Shown piece after piece: positions 1 through 8,861 of a DNA stretch of 64,000 nt. The first letter of the stretch is position 1, and every line of letters starts with the position of its first letter. The notes under the pieces were generated by a model. It was not told the DNA's origin. It made no database searches and saw only the letters and a program-made list of their open reading frames with translations. A program made the translations under genes and the position numbers. This DNA comes from Paenibacillus alginolyticus DSM 5050 = NBRC 15375 (GTDB taxonomy: Bacteria > Bacillota > Bacilli > Paenibacillales > NBRC-103111): contig NZ_AUGY01000016.1 of the NCBI RefSeq assembly GCF_000422905.1, forward strand, positions 51,185-115,184, written 5' to 3'.

Positions 1-486
1 CAAGAGCCTCGGCTGATTTGCGAGCGCAATAGCAATTGCTACCCGCTGCTGTTCACCGCCAGAAAGCTCATTTAGCTTATTTCTTCTTCGGTGGCTCAAA
101 CCTACAGCTTCCAGTAAATCTAATGCCAGGTGGCGCTTGCGTCGTCCCTGCAGCAGGATGGGCAGCTCTACATTTTCTAAAGCTGTCAAATAGGGAATCA
201 GGTTGCGGGCATTATTTTGCCAGACGAAGCCCACGGTCTCCCTTTTATACTTCACCAGATCGGATTCTTTAAATTTCAACAAATCCTTCCCATCCACATG
301 GAGATTGCCTGCCGAAGGTCGATCTAACCCTCCCAGCATATTCAACAGCGTCGATTTGCCACTGCCACTGTTGCCGATAATCGCCATCAGCTCTCCCTCC
401 TCAATGTGGAGATCAAGCCCTTGTAAAGCGACGACTTCAATGTCAGCCGCTTTATAAATTTTAACTAGATTTTCACAGTGAATCAT
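1..486 (-). CDS. ABC transporter ATP-binding protein (C-terminus beyond window)
   Basis: Reading the minus strand from ATG at 486 gives 162 codons of an ABC ATPase running off the window edge. Walker A (GNSGSGKST) lies near residue 38, a Q-loop near FVWQNN, and the ABC signature LSGGEQQRVAIA just before the edge; Walker B and the H-loop are outside. It starts 2 bp after the stop of the FtsX-like permease, so it belongs to that operon and very likely energises the same exporter or lipoprotein-release complex. It is of the LolD/MacB type. It is the second ATPase in an operon with a single permease. The family call is firm; the substrate is unknown. Confidence 0.85.
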   Translation of the reverse strand, partial: MIHCENLVKIYKAADIEVVALQGLDLHIEEGELMAIIGNSGSGKSTLLNMLGGLDRPSAGNLHVDGKDLLKFKESDLVKYKRETVGFVWQNNARNLIPYLTALENVELPILLQGRRKRHLALDLLEAVGLSHRRRNKLNELSGGEQQRVAIAIALANQPRLL

Positions 487-488
487 CC

Positions 489-3374
489 TTAATCCTCCCC
501 AAGCTTAACGGCTTGATGAATTTTAATTCTGGACAGCATTGTTCCGAGTAGGAGTAGACCCGCCCCTATCATCACAGTGACAATGACGTACAAATGCAGC
601 TGATCCTTCGGATCAAAGCTCACTTGAAAAGGCGGCACTTGACTGGAAGAATCGAAAGTTAATTGGAATAAAGGAACAAACAATCGGCTGGCCGTATTCC
701 CCGTAATCATGCCTATTAGAACAGCTGCGCCAGAAGTTAATAATTGTTCAGCGATAAGCATTCCAAGCAGCTGCGCAAAAGAAATACCCATCGCCCGAAG
801 CACACCGAATTGTAAGATCCGTCCGGACAATGAAAGCACCCAATACAGGAGAAACCCAATAAAGCTTATGCCAATCGCAATCAGGAAACCAAGCGTCATA
901 ACGCCATTCACAGCCAGCTGGAATGGATCATTCTTGGAGAGAACCAACATTTGTTTCGTATCTATCAAACTTGAGAGGGAGATATGTTTAAGCTCTAATT
1001 CCTCATACAAAGCTTGACTGGTCATATCTGGTTTTAGCTTAAGCCAGACATCATACGGCTCTACAGCCATGTTATTTTGAATGTAAGACAGGTGCCCAAC
1101 AACTAGCTTCGGTGCATCCACTTTACTTTGCTTCGTCGTGTCAGAGCTGCTCCCTGTTTTGGTTCCAGCGGTTAAGATCGGATTGGGATTCCAGCTCGGC
1201 CAGTAATCAATAATCCCATACACAACACAAGTGGCTCCCTCCACATCATTCCATCCTAAATGCACCACATCGCCCACTTTGGCTCCAGTTTCCTCTGCAA
1301 TCGACTTGGAAATCAGCACGGCTTTGGAATTGCCAGCCAGTAGGTTTAAATACTCATAAAAGTGATGATCGAGCAAATGGTCGCGGAGCCAAGCCGTTTG
1401 ACCAAATTCATCGGTATCAATGCCCATGAATGCTGTTTTTTTCGTTTCTTTGCCAAGCGCGAAATAAGCATCTTTCTTATTAAACACCCGAGCCGCTGAT
1501 TCTACGCCTGCCAACTGTGTAAAGGGCAAGAACGGAGGTTCCGTATATTGGACACGCTTCTTAACAAGAGGGATTGAACTCGCTTCCCCCGGAAAGCCAG
1601 ACGGCCCTGATTGCGGAGGCGGTGCATCATTGTCCCATTTGGTTTGCAGAACAATATCCGCCCCATTCTTATAACGGATCTTCTCTTCAATATTTTTATT
1701 CATCGTCCTCGCTGCGCTGGCACTAAACAACCCTGTTGCAAGTGTCATGATGATAAACAGCATAATGAATTGATATTGTGTGGTTGATCTGGCAACTTGG
1801 AGCAGCGTTGAATACAAATAGGGAGGCCACCATTTTCGGCCGATGAGATAGAGCAGCTGAATGACCCATGGATATACTCGCAGTAGGAACAGGCCCATGG
1901 CGAAAATGAACAAAGCCGGGACTACGAAAAGAAGTGGATCTACTTTCATGTCCATAGAGTCAAGACCTAAGGCTACCAGATCATTCATCCGTCGGTTAAA
2001 GCTTTGTAATAAATAAATAGAAACGGCCAATAAGACAACATCGAGAAACATTTTATGTACAAAAGAGAGCTTGTTCTTTCTCGCCATCGTTTGTTTATGG
2101 CTAACAATTGTAGCGCGTGTGGCAAGTACAGCGGGAATAAGAGTCATACCAACCGATGCGGTTACGGCAATTAAAGCGTATTGATAAGCCTCCTTATTCA
2201 GCTTGACCTCCATCGCTGCGCGCTGGACAAACGATAGGAATCCATTCGATGCACCCAATATTTTCGTTAATTGCAGGCCAATAAGAGGGCCGACTAGAAG
2301 GGCAACTCCTCCTAATAAAATACCTTCTAACACATATCCCAGAAGAATCTGAGTCCGGCTAGCTCCTCTGCTGCGCAGCACGGCAATCTCTGTTTTCTGT
2401 CGTTCTGTAATCAAATTGGCAACCATGAATAAATAGAAGGCCAATAAAATACTAATGGGCACATTAAGCGACCACAGCATAATTCTGAGCTTTTTCTCCT
2501 TCTCACCATACAATTTCAATGTGGTAATCGCTGGATTTTTGACCGTATATGTGTTGAAATGACTGCTTAAGAAGCTGGTTATCCTTGCATGAGTGTTGGC
2601 GTAGGCTTCAAGTCCTTCCAACTTCAATTGATGATAATCCAGCATGTAATTCCAATAGGAAAATGTGTTGGGAAAACTTTTGTTCTTCGTAAAATCTTTC
2701 TCAAATAAGCCAAAGGGAAGGAAAAATTTTGTGCGCGAGTCGCTCATATTATTCGTCCAATAAAGATCCGCATAATCGGCACGATCGATGACAGCAACCG
2801 GCTTTATTCGAATGGTTTGTTTTAATTCTTTGTTAACGATGGTTAATTCATTGCCTAGTACGATTTTTAATTGCGTCAACAGCTCCGGGAATACCCACGC
2901 TTCATAAACACCATCCACAGGTTCCGTAGAAGGCATGACACCGTCAACGATGCGAATATGCTTTTCCAACTCTGACATGGCTGTTAATTCAGCAGACCGG
3001 TTCACTTTAGTATCTACTTTACTTGGATCGCTAGGTGTAAGCTCGAAATTTACGGTGCTGCGCGTTATCGTGGATAGGAGAATCGGCAAGCCAAACTGCT
3101 GGCTTTGTTCTGCCATAAAGGCATCTGTTTCCGCTAATAGTTGATCTCCGTTTTCTTCCATTAAGTAGGCAGAATTATACGCATTCCCTGGATATTGCTG
3201 CGTGTTGGTTTGTAGAACTTCCAAATCTTTGATCAGCATGCGCTGTAAAATGGCGTGTGTATAAATGGGCATTGAGCTAGCAAGTGCGACAGATACAATA
3301 AGCCCTACTAATAAACTAAGCTCTAGCCAGCGGTTTTTGACCATTTTACGGAGAATCATCAGAAATAAAGCCAT
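489..3374 (-). CDS. FtsX-like ABC permease (large, two FtsX domains)
   Basis: A 961-residue membrane protein. An N-terminal transmembrane helix (about residues 15-35) is followed by a large extracytoplasmic region, a first FtsX-like block of several helices around residues 300-400, further helices around 440-520, a second soluble region, and a C-terminal FtsX block around 830-955 containing the family's LRAMGIS segment. This is the architecture of MacB/LolC-E type mechanotransmission permeases, which do not translocate substrate through the membrane but drive extracytoplasmic partners. It follows an HlyD-like lipoprotein by 20 bp and precedes an ATPase gene by 2 bp. Export of a peptide or lipid, or antimicrobial resistance, are family-based guesses only. 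Confidence 0.85.
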   Translation of the reverse strand: MALFLMILRKMVKNRWLELSLLVGLIVSVALASSMPIYTHAILQRMLIKDLEVLQTNTQQYPGNAYNSAYLMEENGDQLLAETDAFMAEQSQQFGLPILLSTITRSTVNFELTPSDPSKVDTKVNRSAELTAMSELEKHIRIVDGVMPSTEPVDGVYEAWVFPELLTQLKIVLGNELTIVNKELKQTIRIKPVAVIDRADYADLYWTNNMSDSRTKFFLPFGLFEKDFTKNKSFPNTFSYWNYMLDYHQLKLEGLEAYANTHARITSFLSSHFNTYTVKNPAITTLKLYGEKEKKLRIMLWSLNVPISILLAFYLFMVANLITERQKTEIAVLRSRGASRTQILLGYVLEGILLGGVALLVGPLIGLQLTKILGASNGFLSFVQRAAMEVKLNKEAYQYALIAVTASVGMTLIPAVLATRATIVSHKQTMARKNKLSFVHKMFLDVVLLAVSIYLLQSFNRRMNDLVALGLDSMDMKVDPLLFVVPALFIFAMGLFLLRVYPWVIQLLYLIGRKWWPPYLYSTLLQVARSTTQYQFIMLFIIMTLATGLFSASAARTMNKNIEEKIRYKNGADIVLQTKWDNDAPPPQSGPSGFPGEASSIPLVKKRVQYTEPPFLPFTQLAGVESAARVFNKKDAYFALGKETKKTAFMGIDTDEFGQTAWLRDHLLDHHFYEYLNLLAGNSKAVLISKSIAEETGAKVGDVVHLGWNDVEGATCVVYGIIDYWPSWNPNPILTAGTKTGSSSDTTKQSKVDAPKLVVGHLSYIQNNMAVEPYDVWLKLKPDMTSQALYEELELKHISLSSLIDTKQMLVLSKNDPFQLAVNGVMTLGFLIAIGISFIGFLLYWVLSLSGRILQFGVLRAMGISFAQLLGMLIAEQLLTSGAAVLIGMITGNTASRLFVPLFQLTFDSSSQVPPFQVSFDPKDQLHLYVIVTVMIGAGLLLLGTMLSRIKIHQAVKLGED

Positions 3375-3394
3375 TGCTTTCCTCCTAAAGAATG

Positions 3395-4429
3395 CTAATT
3401 ATTTAAAATAACATTCTGACCTTCCTTTAGTCCGGTTCGGATTTCCACTTCTGTCGGTGTTACAAGCCCTTTCTCTACATCGACTTCCTTTCGACTTTCA
3501 CCAACCAACACTTGAACGTAATCCCTACCTAGGTAGCTCCGAAGACCTGTTCTTGGAATGACGATGACATTTTCTCTTTTCTCAACGATAATCGTTATGT
3601 CTCCTGATGCACCGATCACCGCTCCTTCGGTTCCATCAGGAACCCCAACAATAATCGTTTTAGCATTTCTTTCAGCTTGCGCTTTATTGTCGGTTGGAGG
3701 AGAACTTGAAGGCGTTCGCAGCACTTTACCTTGTATTTTATTTCCAGAGGATCCGATCTTCACTTCAACATCCATGCCGACTTCAATACCGGAAAGAGCA
3801 CCTGTATCTGTAGATTCGTAAGATAGCTGCAGCTTTGTAGGATCAGCGAGGACTACAAGCGTACTGAAGGCATCCACGACAGCTCCCTGCTGTGCATCGG
3901 TTAAGTAAGTTACAACTCCCGCGGAATCGGCCGTCAGCATCGTCTTGTCCAGTTGGTCTTGGAGGGCTGCCAATTGAAGCTGCGCGGCTTCAACATCTAT
4001 GGCTTTCAAACGGTTCAGCAGCGCTTGGTCGGGATCAACCTGCCTCGTTTGCACACTAGCAATCTGGGCTTTCTCCAGATTCAGTTTTTGGAGAGCAATC
4101 CGAGTTTCCAAATCACCCTTTTCCAGTTCGGCAAGCACATCCCCAGGCTTAACAGTATCGCCTAGTTTAACGCGCAATGCAGCTAACCGATGACCTGACT
4201 CTTTAAAATAATAGTTGGTTGTGCTGCTGGACTTAAAAGTCCCAACAACACTGACCTTCCTCGTTATACTGCCTTTCTTCACTTCGTAAAGGTCGAAATT
4301 TTCTTTCACCGGTTTGACTAAAGGCGGTTTAAGCGCTTCCTCTTCTTTGGGCAGCAGCGAGCAACCTGCTAATAAAAGCACAGCACTTGTTATTAGAACA
4401 AGCTGGGAAACGAGTTTATTAACCTTCAT
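3395..4429 (-). CDS. HlyD/RND-type periplasmic adaptor lipoprotein
   Basis: 344 residues from ATG 4429. That start is preferred to an upstream in-frame codon because it places a signal peptide ending in the lipobox LAGC at the N-terminus. After the lipid anchor come a beta-barrel/biotinyl-lipoyl segment (VKLGDTVKPGDVLAELEKG), a short alpha-helical hairpin, the second lipoyl half (LTADSAGVVTYL) and the membrane-proximal barrel, as in MacA-like adaptors. The start overlaps the upstream ATPase gene by 11 bp, so translation is probably coupled. With the FtsX-like permease and ATPases it makes a tripartite-like assembly adapted to a single-membrane cell, as in the YknWXYZ and similar Gram-positive systems. 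Confidence 0.85.
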   Translation of the reverse strand: MKVNKLVSQLVLITSAVLLLAGCSLLPKEEEALKPPLVKPVKENFDLYEVKKGSITRKVSVVGTFKSSSTTNYYFKESGHRLAALRVKLGDTVKPGDVLAELEKGDLETRIALQKLNLEKAQIASVQTRQVDPDQALLNRLKAIDVEAAQLQLAALQDQLDKTMLTADSAGVVTYLTDAQQGAVVDAFSTLVVLADPTKLQLSYESTDTGALSGIEVGMDVEVKIGSSGNKIQGKVLRTPSSSPPTDNKAQAERNAKTIIVGVPDGTEGAVIGASGDITIIVEKRENVIVIPRTGLRSYLGRDYVQVLVGESRKEVDVEKGLVTPTEVEIRTGLKEGQNVILNN

Positions 4430-5156
4430 CGACAATGGTACCATCCTCCAATGCATACACTTCATCTACAATTTCCATAATTGCGAGATCATGCGTGGTC
4501 AAAATAATAGTCATTCCATCCTGCACCAAATCCTTGAAAAGTTTAAGCACCTGGAGTCCCATTCTACTATCTAGCTCAGCTGTAGGCTCATCTGCCAAAA
4601 TTAACTTCGGCTTATGCGCTATGGCCCTAGCAATCGCAACCCTCTGCTGTTCTCCGCCAGAAAGTTCGTAGGGACGATGCTTCATTCTCGGCTTCAATCC
4701 TACGAAATCTAACGCCTCTTCGGCCAAACGCTTGTATTGATTGGGGTGAATACCCGAAATACGCAATCCAAACTCTACATTCTCGTAGGCGGACATATGA
4801 GGCACCAAGGCAAAGGATTGAAAAATAAGACCGATCTGCTTCCGCCTGACTTCATTGCGCTTGGACTCGGATAGACGGCTAATCTCCATCCCTTCTAAAT
4901 AAACCGTACCTTCCGACGGATGGTCGAGCGCCCCTAATATATTAAGCAGCGTTGTTTTACCGGATCCGGATCTCCCGCGCAATGCGACTAATCTGCCTCT
5001 AGGAATACTTAAATCAGCTCCACGCAATGCGTGAACAGCTCCCGATCCTTTCCCAAAAACACGCGTAACGCCAATTGCTTGCACCATGGGTACTTGATCT
5101 TCATACGTTTTCAAAGCTAGCACCTCTTTAGAATTGGAATCGAAATGACCAGGCAT
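4419..5156 (-). CDS. ABC transporter ATP-binding protein (MacB/LolD type)
   Basis: 245 residues with all nucleotide-binding elements: Walker A GRSGSGKTT, Q-loop FQSFAL, signature [14 protein letters not shown], Walker B LILADEPTAELDS and H-loop TTHD. The long N-terminus before MVQAIGVTRVFG may mean the true start is internal (the methionine at residue 24). It is the first gene of the four-gene exporter operon and presumably powers the FtsX-like permease. The 5' region (5157-5280) is AT-rich and carries no promoter I can defend. Family certain, substrate unknown. Confidence 0.88.
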   Translation of the reverse strand: MPGHFDSNSKEVLALKTYEDQVPMVQAIGVTRVFGKGSGAVHALRGADLSIPRGRLVALRGRSGSGKTTLLNILGALDHPSEGTVYLEGMEISRLSESKRNEVRRKQIGLIFQSFALVPHMSAYENVEFGLRISGIHPNQYKRLAEEALDFVGLKPRMKHRPYELSGGEQQRVAIARAIAHKPKLILADEPTAELDSRMGLQVLKLFKDLVQDGMTIILTTHDLAIMEIVDEVYALEDGTIVDEG

Positions 5157-5282
5157 AGAAAGAGAAATGCACTTCTTTGGAAGCGCTTAAATGAATGAAT
5201 TGAATGGATGGAATAAATCACCTTTATTCTCAATATAAGATAGTTACTTTCATTATAAATCTATCTTTTGTCAAAAAGATAC

Positions 5283-5313
5283 AAATAAAAAAGAGGATCA
5301 ACATGTGATCCTC
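5283..5313 (-). terminator. Rho-independent terminator of the amino-acid ABC operon
   Basis: Inverted repeat GAGGATCA (5293-5300) / TGATCCTC (5306-5313) with a five-base loop. On the minus strand it is followed by a run of T (complement of 5283-5292). It lies 30 bp after the ATPase stop codon. Confidence 0.85.
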
Positions 5314-5342
5314 CCCGCTTGCTTCTATGCTTTTAAAAAGTG

Positions 5343-6074
5343 CTATAGCACTTTAGACAAAAATGATTTCGTGCGTTCCTGCTTGGCATTTTCAAAGATT
5401 TGCTCTGGCTTTCCTACTTCGACAATAACGCCTTGTTCCATGAACATTACGCGGTCGCCGACCTCGCGAGCGAAGCCCATCTCATGTGTGACGACAACCA
5501 TGGTCATCCCTTCTTTGGCCAGCTGCTTCATGACAGCAAGCACTTCCCCAACCATCTCAGGATCAAGCGCTGATGTTGGCTCATCGAACAGCATAATCTT
5601 CGGCTCCATAGCGAGCGCCCGTGCAATAGCAACACGCTGAGCCTGACCGCCAGAAAGAGAGTCTGGAAGGGCATTGGCTTTATCCGCCAGCCCTACTTTA
5701 TCAAGAAGCTCCAGCGCTTTCTTACGTGCTTTATCTTCCGGCCATTTTCTCACTTGAAGAGGCGCTAGCATGATATTATCAATGACCTTCATATGCGGGA
5801 ACAAATGAAACCGCTGGAAGACCATACCGAGTTCCATACGGATCTCATTGATCTTATTCATCGGATCCATAATCGATTTACCTTCAATCAAGATACTGCC
5901 GCTATCCGGCTGTTCTAGCAGGTTCAAACAACGTAGAAATGTCGATTTCCCTGATCCGGAAGGTCCTATCACAACAAGAACCTCTTGATTCTGAATGTCT
6001 GCACTAATATCTCGCAGGACGACATTATCCCCGAACGATTTTTTAAGATTTCTTACTTCAATCATAGCGGTCAT
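5343..6074 (-). CDS. Polar amino acid ABC transporter ATP-binding protein (GlnQ-like)
   Basis: 243 residues from ATG 6074, chosen because GGAAAGGAAAG lies 9 bp upstream; in-frame upstream codons would lack this and overlap the permease. Walker [10 protein letters not shown], signature [15 protein letters not shown], Walker [15 protein letters not shown] and the H-loop [12 protein letters not shown] segment are typical of the PAAT family (GlnQ/HisP/TcyC). It is the last gene of a binding protein - permease - ATPase operon and begins 4 bp after the permease stop. It hydrolyses ATP for amino-acid uptake at the inner face of the membrane. The substrate (glutamine, arginine, cystine or other) cannot be fixed from sequence alone. 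Confidence 0.92.
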   Translation of the reverse strand: MTAMIEVRNLKKSFGDNVVLRDISADIQNQEVLVVIGPSGSGKSTFLRCLNLLEQPDSGSILIEGKSIMDPMNKINEIRMELGMVFQRFHLFPHMKVIDNIMLAPLQVRKWPEDKARKKALELLDKVGLADKANALPDSLSGGQAQRVAIARALAMEPKIMLFDEPTSALDPEMVGEVLAVMKQLAKEGMTMVVVTHEMGFAREVGDRVMFMEQGVIVEVGKPEQIFENAKQERTKSFLSKVL

Positions 6075-6078
6075 AGCT

Positions 6079-6726
6079 CTACACTTTCCTTTCCAGATAA
6101 GCAAGCAGCTTGCTTAGAGAGTAAGTGAGAATGAAATAAATAAGAGCAGCTGTCAAATAAGGTTCCCATACTTTAAAATATTGGCTGCGCATCGCATTGG
6201 ACCAATACATCAATTCTGGCGCTGCAATGACAGCGAACAGGGAAGAGTCCTTAATAAGCACGATAAATTCGTTCCCAAATGGAGGAATCATACGTTTAAT
6301 CGCCTGAGGCAAAATAACCGATTTCATGGTTTGGTAATGGGTCAATCCTAGCGAATGCGCGGCTTCTGTTTGTCCTTTATCGATGGATTGAATACCAGCT
6401 CTGAAAATCTCGGCCATGTAGCCTGCTGAATTCAGAGATAAAGCAACGATTGAAGCGATGATCGCATTCGTTGTTCCTATGAATAAGGGAACGATTCCAA
6501 AGTGGACGAGTAATATTTGAACGAGCAGCGGTGTGCCGCGGAAGAAGTTTACATAAATACTAGTTGGCCATCTTAGGTAGCCACGGTGAGACATTTTACC
6601 CAACCCAACAGCCAACCCTAAAACCGAGCCGAAGAGGATGGAAAGAATGGATATGCCAATGGTCCAAAGCGTACCCTTCAGTAATAAAGGTATATATTCA
6701 ATAATGATGTCAAAACGAAAATCCAT
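6079..6726 (-). CDS. Amino acid ABC transporter permease (GlnP/HisM family)
   Basis: 215 residues, with about five transmembrane helices and the PAAT permease signature: the N-terminal [18 protein letters not shown] segment, the [11 protein letters not shown] motif, the [18 protein letters not shown] loop, and the EAA-type coupling helix ending in [15 protein letters not shown]. It forms the transmembrane pore for the GlnQ-like ATPase encoded 4 bp downstream. The 82-bp gap to the binding-protein gene contains a hairpin that may reduce read-through, as is common when the binding protein is needed in excess. Confidence 0.92.
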   Translation of the reverse strand: MDFRFDIIIEYIPLLLKGTLWTIGISILSILFGSVLGLAVGLGKMSHRGYLRWPTSIYVNFFRGTPLLVQILLVHFGIVPLFIGTTNAIIASIVALSLNSAGYMAEIFRAGIQSIDKGQTEAAHSLGLTHYQTMKSVILPQAIKRMIPPFGNEFIVLIKDSSLFAVIAAPELMYWSNAMRSQYFKVWEPYLTAALIYFILTYSLSKLLAYLERKV

Positions 6727-6769
6727 TCCACACTTCCTTTCTTCTTTATTCTGCTATTTAAAGAACAAA

Positions 6770-6799
6770 AGCATGCGCGAGGTTGAAGTCACGCATGCT
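6770..6799 (-). terminator. Intercistronic hairpin between binding-protein and permease genes
   Basis: Perfect 8-bp stem AGCATGCG (6770-6777) / CGCATGCT (6792-6799). On the minus strand it is followed by TTTTG. The T-run is weak, so it looks like an attenuator or mRNA-stabilising hairpin that raises binding-protein mRNA over permease and ATPase mRNA. Confidence 0.5.
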
Positions 6800-6808
6800 G
6801 TTGACCTA

Positions 6809-7597
6809 TTATTTTTGTTCAAGTAATTTCTTTGTATCCGGATCTTGACCGAACCATTTTTTGTACACTTTTGCATAAGCGCCGTTCTCAATCACTTTCT
6901 TGATCGCCGGGTCTAGCTTTGCTTTAAGCTCGCTGCCTTTAGGAAGCAGAATACCGTAGTACTCAGACTCAAAGTTTTTCGGATCAGAAATCGTGACGAA
7001 TTTCTTGTTTGGATTATTTTTCACATATTCACGAACAATAGCAATATCAGCGACAACTGCGTCTACACCGTTATTTTCAAGCTCCATTAAAGCTAATGTG
7101 TTATTATCCAGACGTTTCAAGGATGGGTTCTTCTCACCCATAATTTTGCTCATCAGCGTATCCGCCGTTGTAGAAATTTGAACAGCTACTTTCTTGTCTT
7201 TCAAGTCTGCCGCGCTTTTGATCGGGCTGCCTTCTTTAACAAGAATCATGTTCGTAGATTCGAAGTAAGGAATGGAGTAATCGTAAGTTTGTTTACGCTC
7301 GTCTGTAATTGAAACGCTGGAAATTCCTGCTTGAAACTCTTTACCTTGCTTCACACTTGTTAACATGGTATCCCAGCCTGTGTTCGTGACCTCGTAGGAA
7401 AGACCTGCTTCCTTCATCACTTCTGCAAGAAAATCGATATCAAAGCCTGTCATCTTATCTTTATCCATATATTCCATTGGTGCATAGGCAGCGTCAGTAG
7501 CGAATTTATACTTCGTGCCACCACTTTGTTTAGAACCACAACCTGCTAGAGCAACAACTAAAACTGCACTTAGTAATAAAAACATTAATTTTCTCAA
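6809..7597 (-). CDS. Amino acid ABC transporter substrate-binding lipoprotein (SBP_bac_3)
   Basis: 262 residues. The signal peptide ends in the lipobox LAGC (about residues 17-20). The mature part is a family 3 binding protein: KYKFATDAAYAPMEYMD at the start of lobe 1, the DIDFLAEVMKEAG helix, the GWDTMLTSVKQG segment, and the SITDERKQTYDYSIPY ligand loop. It captures an amino acid outside the cell and delivers it to the permease and ATPase encoded downstream on the same strand. The nearest TTGACC (complement of 7651-7656) has no convincing -10 at the right distance, so I do not call a promoter. Confidence 0.9.
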   Translation of the reverse strand: MRKLMFLLLSAVLVVALAGCGSKQSGGTKYKFATDAAYAPMEYMDKDKMTGFDIDFLAEVMKEAGLSYEVTNTGWDTMLTSVKQGKEFQAGISSVSITDERKQTYDYSIPYFESTNMILVKEGSPIKSAADLKDKKVAVQISTTADTLMSKIMGEKNPSLKRLDNNTLALMELENNGVDAVVADIAIVREYVKNNPNKKFVTISDPKNFESEYYGILLPKGSELKAKLDPAIKKVIENGAYAKVYKKWFGQDPDTKKLLEQK

Positions 7598-7780
7598 AAT
7601 TATTCCCCCGTTCTATGTAATGGACGAATCATATTTTAACACTTGGTCAATAAAATAACAACGCCTTTGTTAAGGAATTTTGTTAGAAATATATTGAAAA
7701 TGGCTCATTTTTCACATTTTTAGGTATATGCACAAAGGTATGAAAACAGGTTGGTCATCATGCATGCTCAAATAAATAAA

Positions 7781-7809
7781 AACGCCGAGATCCTAAGATC
7801 CCCAGCGTT
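7781..7809 (-). terminator. Terminator after yunC
   Basis: Stem AACGC...GCGTT (7781-7785 with 7805-7809), extended imperfectly inwards by GATC/GATC pairing, followed on the minus strand by TTTTTATTTATTT. It lies 25 bp past the yunC stop. Confidence 0.7.
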
Positions 7810-7833
7810 CTAATTTTATCATTCAAACTACCT

Positions 7834-8145
7834 TTACATCATTTTCAAAATGGCTTCCCTTCCTGTCATCCCAGCAACAATGCCCAAATCTTCTGCGGTG
7901 TGTGTTACCGATTCAAGCGGCGCTTCCAGAAGTTCCTCAATCGTGCGAACCCCCGTTGCCCGTGCCGCCACAATATTCCTATCCCTTAAGCGTTCATTGA
8001 GCAGCGCAACATCGAGTGCGCCACACATAATGTAACCTTTATCCGTAGTCACAACCAGCAGCGTTGTTTTCGGCAGTTTAACTTCTATAGCAATTGCTGT
8101 ATGTCCTTCAAGGAGAATGGGTTCTACGCGCATCATGCTCTGCAC
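7834..8145 (-). CDS. yunC: YunC family protein (DUF1805)
   Basis: 103 residues. The core GYIMCGALDVALLNERLRDR followed by GVRTIEELLEAPL matches what I know of Bacillus subtilis YunC and other DUF1805 proteins, and the length is that of the family. The function is not established; in B. subtilis the gene lies near purine and ureide genes but is widely conserved in Bacillales. Here it is monocistronic with its own terminator and is divergent from the unknown gene at 8318. The first methionine may be replaced by M4 or M5. Confidence 0.85.
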   Translation of the reverse strand: MQSMMRVEPILLEGHTAIAIEVKLPKTTLLVVTTDKGYIMCGALDVALLNERLRDRNIVAARATGVRTIEELLEAPLESVTHTAEDLGIVAGMTGREAILKMM

Positions 8146-8317
8146 AGCTCCTCTTCGCAGTCTTACGGTAGTATATGCGCGCTCGGCTAGTACGGTGTGA
8201 GAAAGGTTTGAAAAATTTCAGGCGAATTCCCAGATTCATGTAAAAAGCAAGCTATTTTTGGGCATGATATCATGATATAGTAAGTGCAAGAGTAGTTTTT
8301 GGCCGCAAGGAGGCTTT

Positions 8318-8815
8318 ATGAGTCAAGGGAAAGCAAACACAAGTCCGAATGGACATCTATTTACCGTCGAAATTTTGATTGAAGACGCCACCAATGGCCT
8401 TGCCATGGAAAAGCTCCTTCATCTTCTGAATGTGAACACAGTCAAGGATTACCAAATCATTAAAGGCATTCAACTTGGCAAGTTGATTGAACTTAACACG
8501 AAAAATGAGAGCCCCCCTCCGTTACAACCAAGTAAAAAAACGACTGCTGTCCCACCTTCTAAGGAAACAGCTCCGGCGAAAGCCACCACCAACACTGGAG
8601 CTTCAGATAAAATTATTGAGCAATTGGAAAGTTTCAAAGCGAATAATACGTTAATCCGTTTAACGGTCATTAAAGGACAAGGAATCAAGCTTAATCTTCC
8701 TTGTCGTATTTTGAATTTTGATAGCAGTAATCAAAATGTATCGGTGTATCATGTAGATGAGAAGAAGGTCTACTTATTCAAATTGAATGAAATTGATGAT
8801 TATGTCGCATTTTAA
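8318..8815 (+). CDS. Hypothetical protein, two domains joined by a Pro/Thr/Lys linker
   Basis: 165 residues, not recognised. Residues 12-55 form a small alpha/beta segment (HLFTVEILIEDATNG..). Residues 62-95 are a low-complexity Pro/Lys/Thr/Ala linker, and residues 98-165 form a beta-rich C-terminal part ending VYLFKLNEIDDYVAF. There is no signal peptide or membrane segment, so it is probably cytoplasmic. AAGGAGG sits 7 bp before the ATG. The palindrome CATGATATCATG at 8263-8274 lies in the likely promoter region and could be an operator. The gene ends in a perfect 18-bp hairpin shared with the convergent GGDEF/EAL gene. The C-terminal domain recalls small RNA-binding barrels, but that is a guess. 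Confidence 0.7.
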   Translation: MSQGKANTSPNGHLFTVEILIEDATNGLAMEKLLHLLNVNTVKDYQIIKGIQLGKLIELNTKNESPPPLQPSKKTTAVPPSKETAPAKATTNTGASDKIIEQLESFKANNTLIRLTVIKGQGIKLNLPCRILNFDSSNQNVSVYHVDEKKVYLFKLNEIDDYVAF

Positions 8816-8817
8816 AT

Positions 8818-8861
8818 AAAAGCAAGAGGGTATCCTAGAATAAGGATACCCTCTTGCTTTT
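8818..8861. terminator. Bidirectional terminator between convergent genes
   Basis: A perfect 18-bp inverted repeat (8818-8835 with 8844-8861) with an 8-base loop and flanking A/T runs on both sides. It serves the unknown gene on plus and the GGDEF/EAL gene on minus, whose stop codon overlaps its edge. Confidence 0.92.

Noticed and set aside
5178..5191. TGGAAGCGCTTAAA as a CcpA cre site upstream of the exporter operon
   Set aside because: Two mismatches to the consensus and no link to carbon metabolism in the operon.
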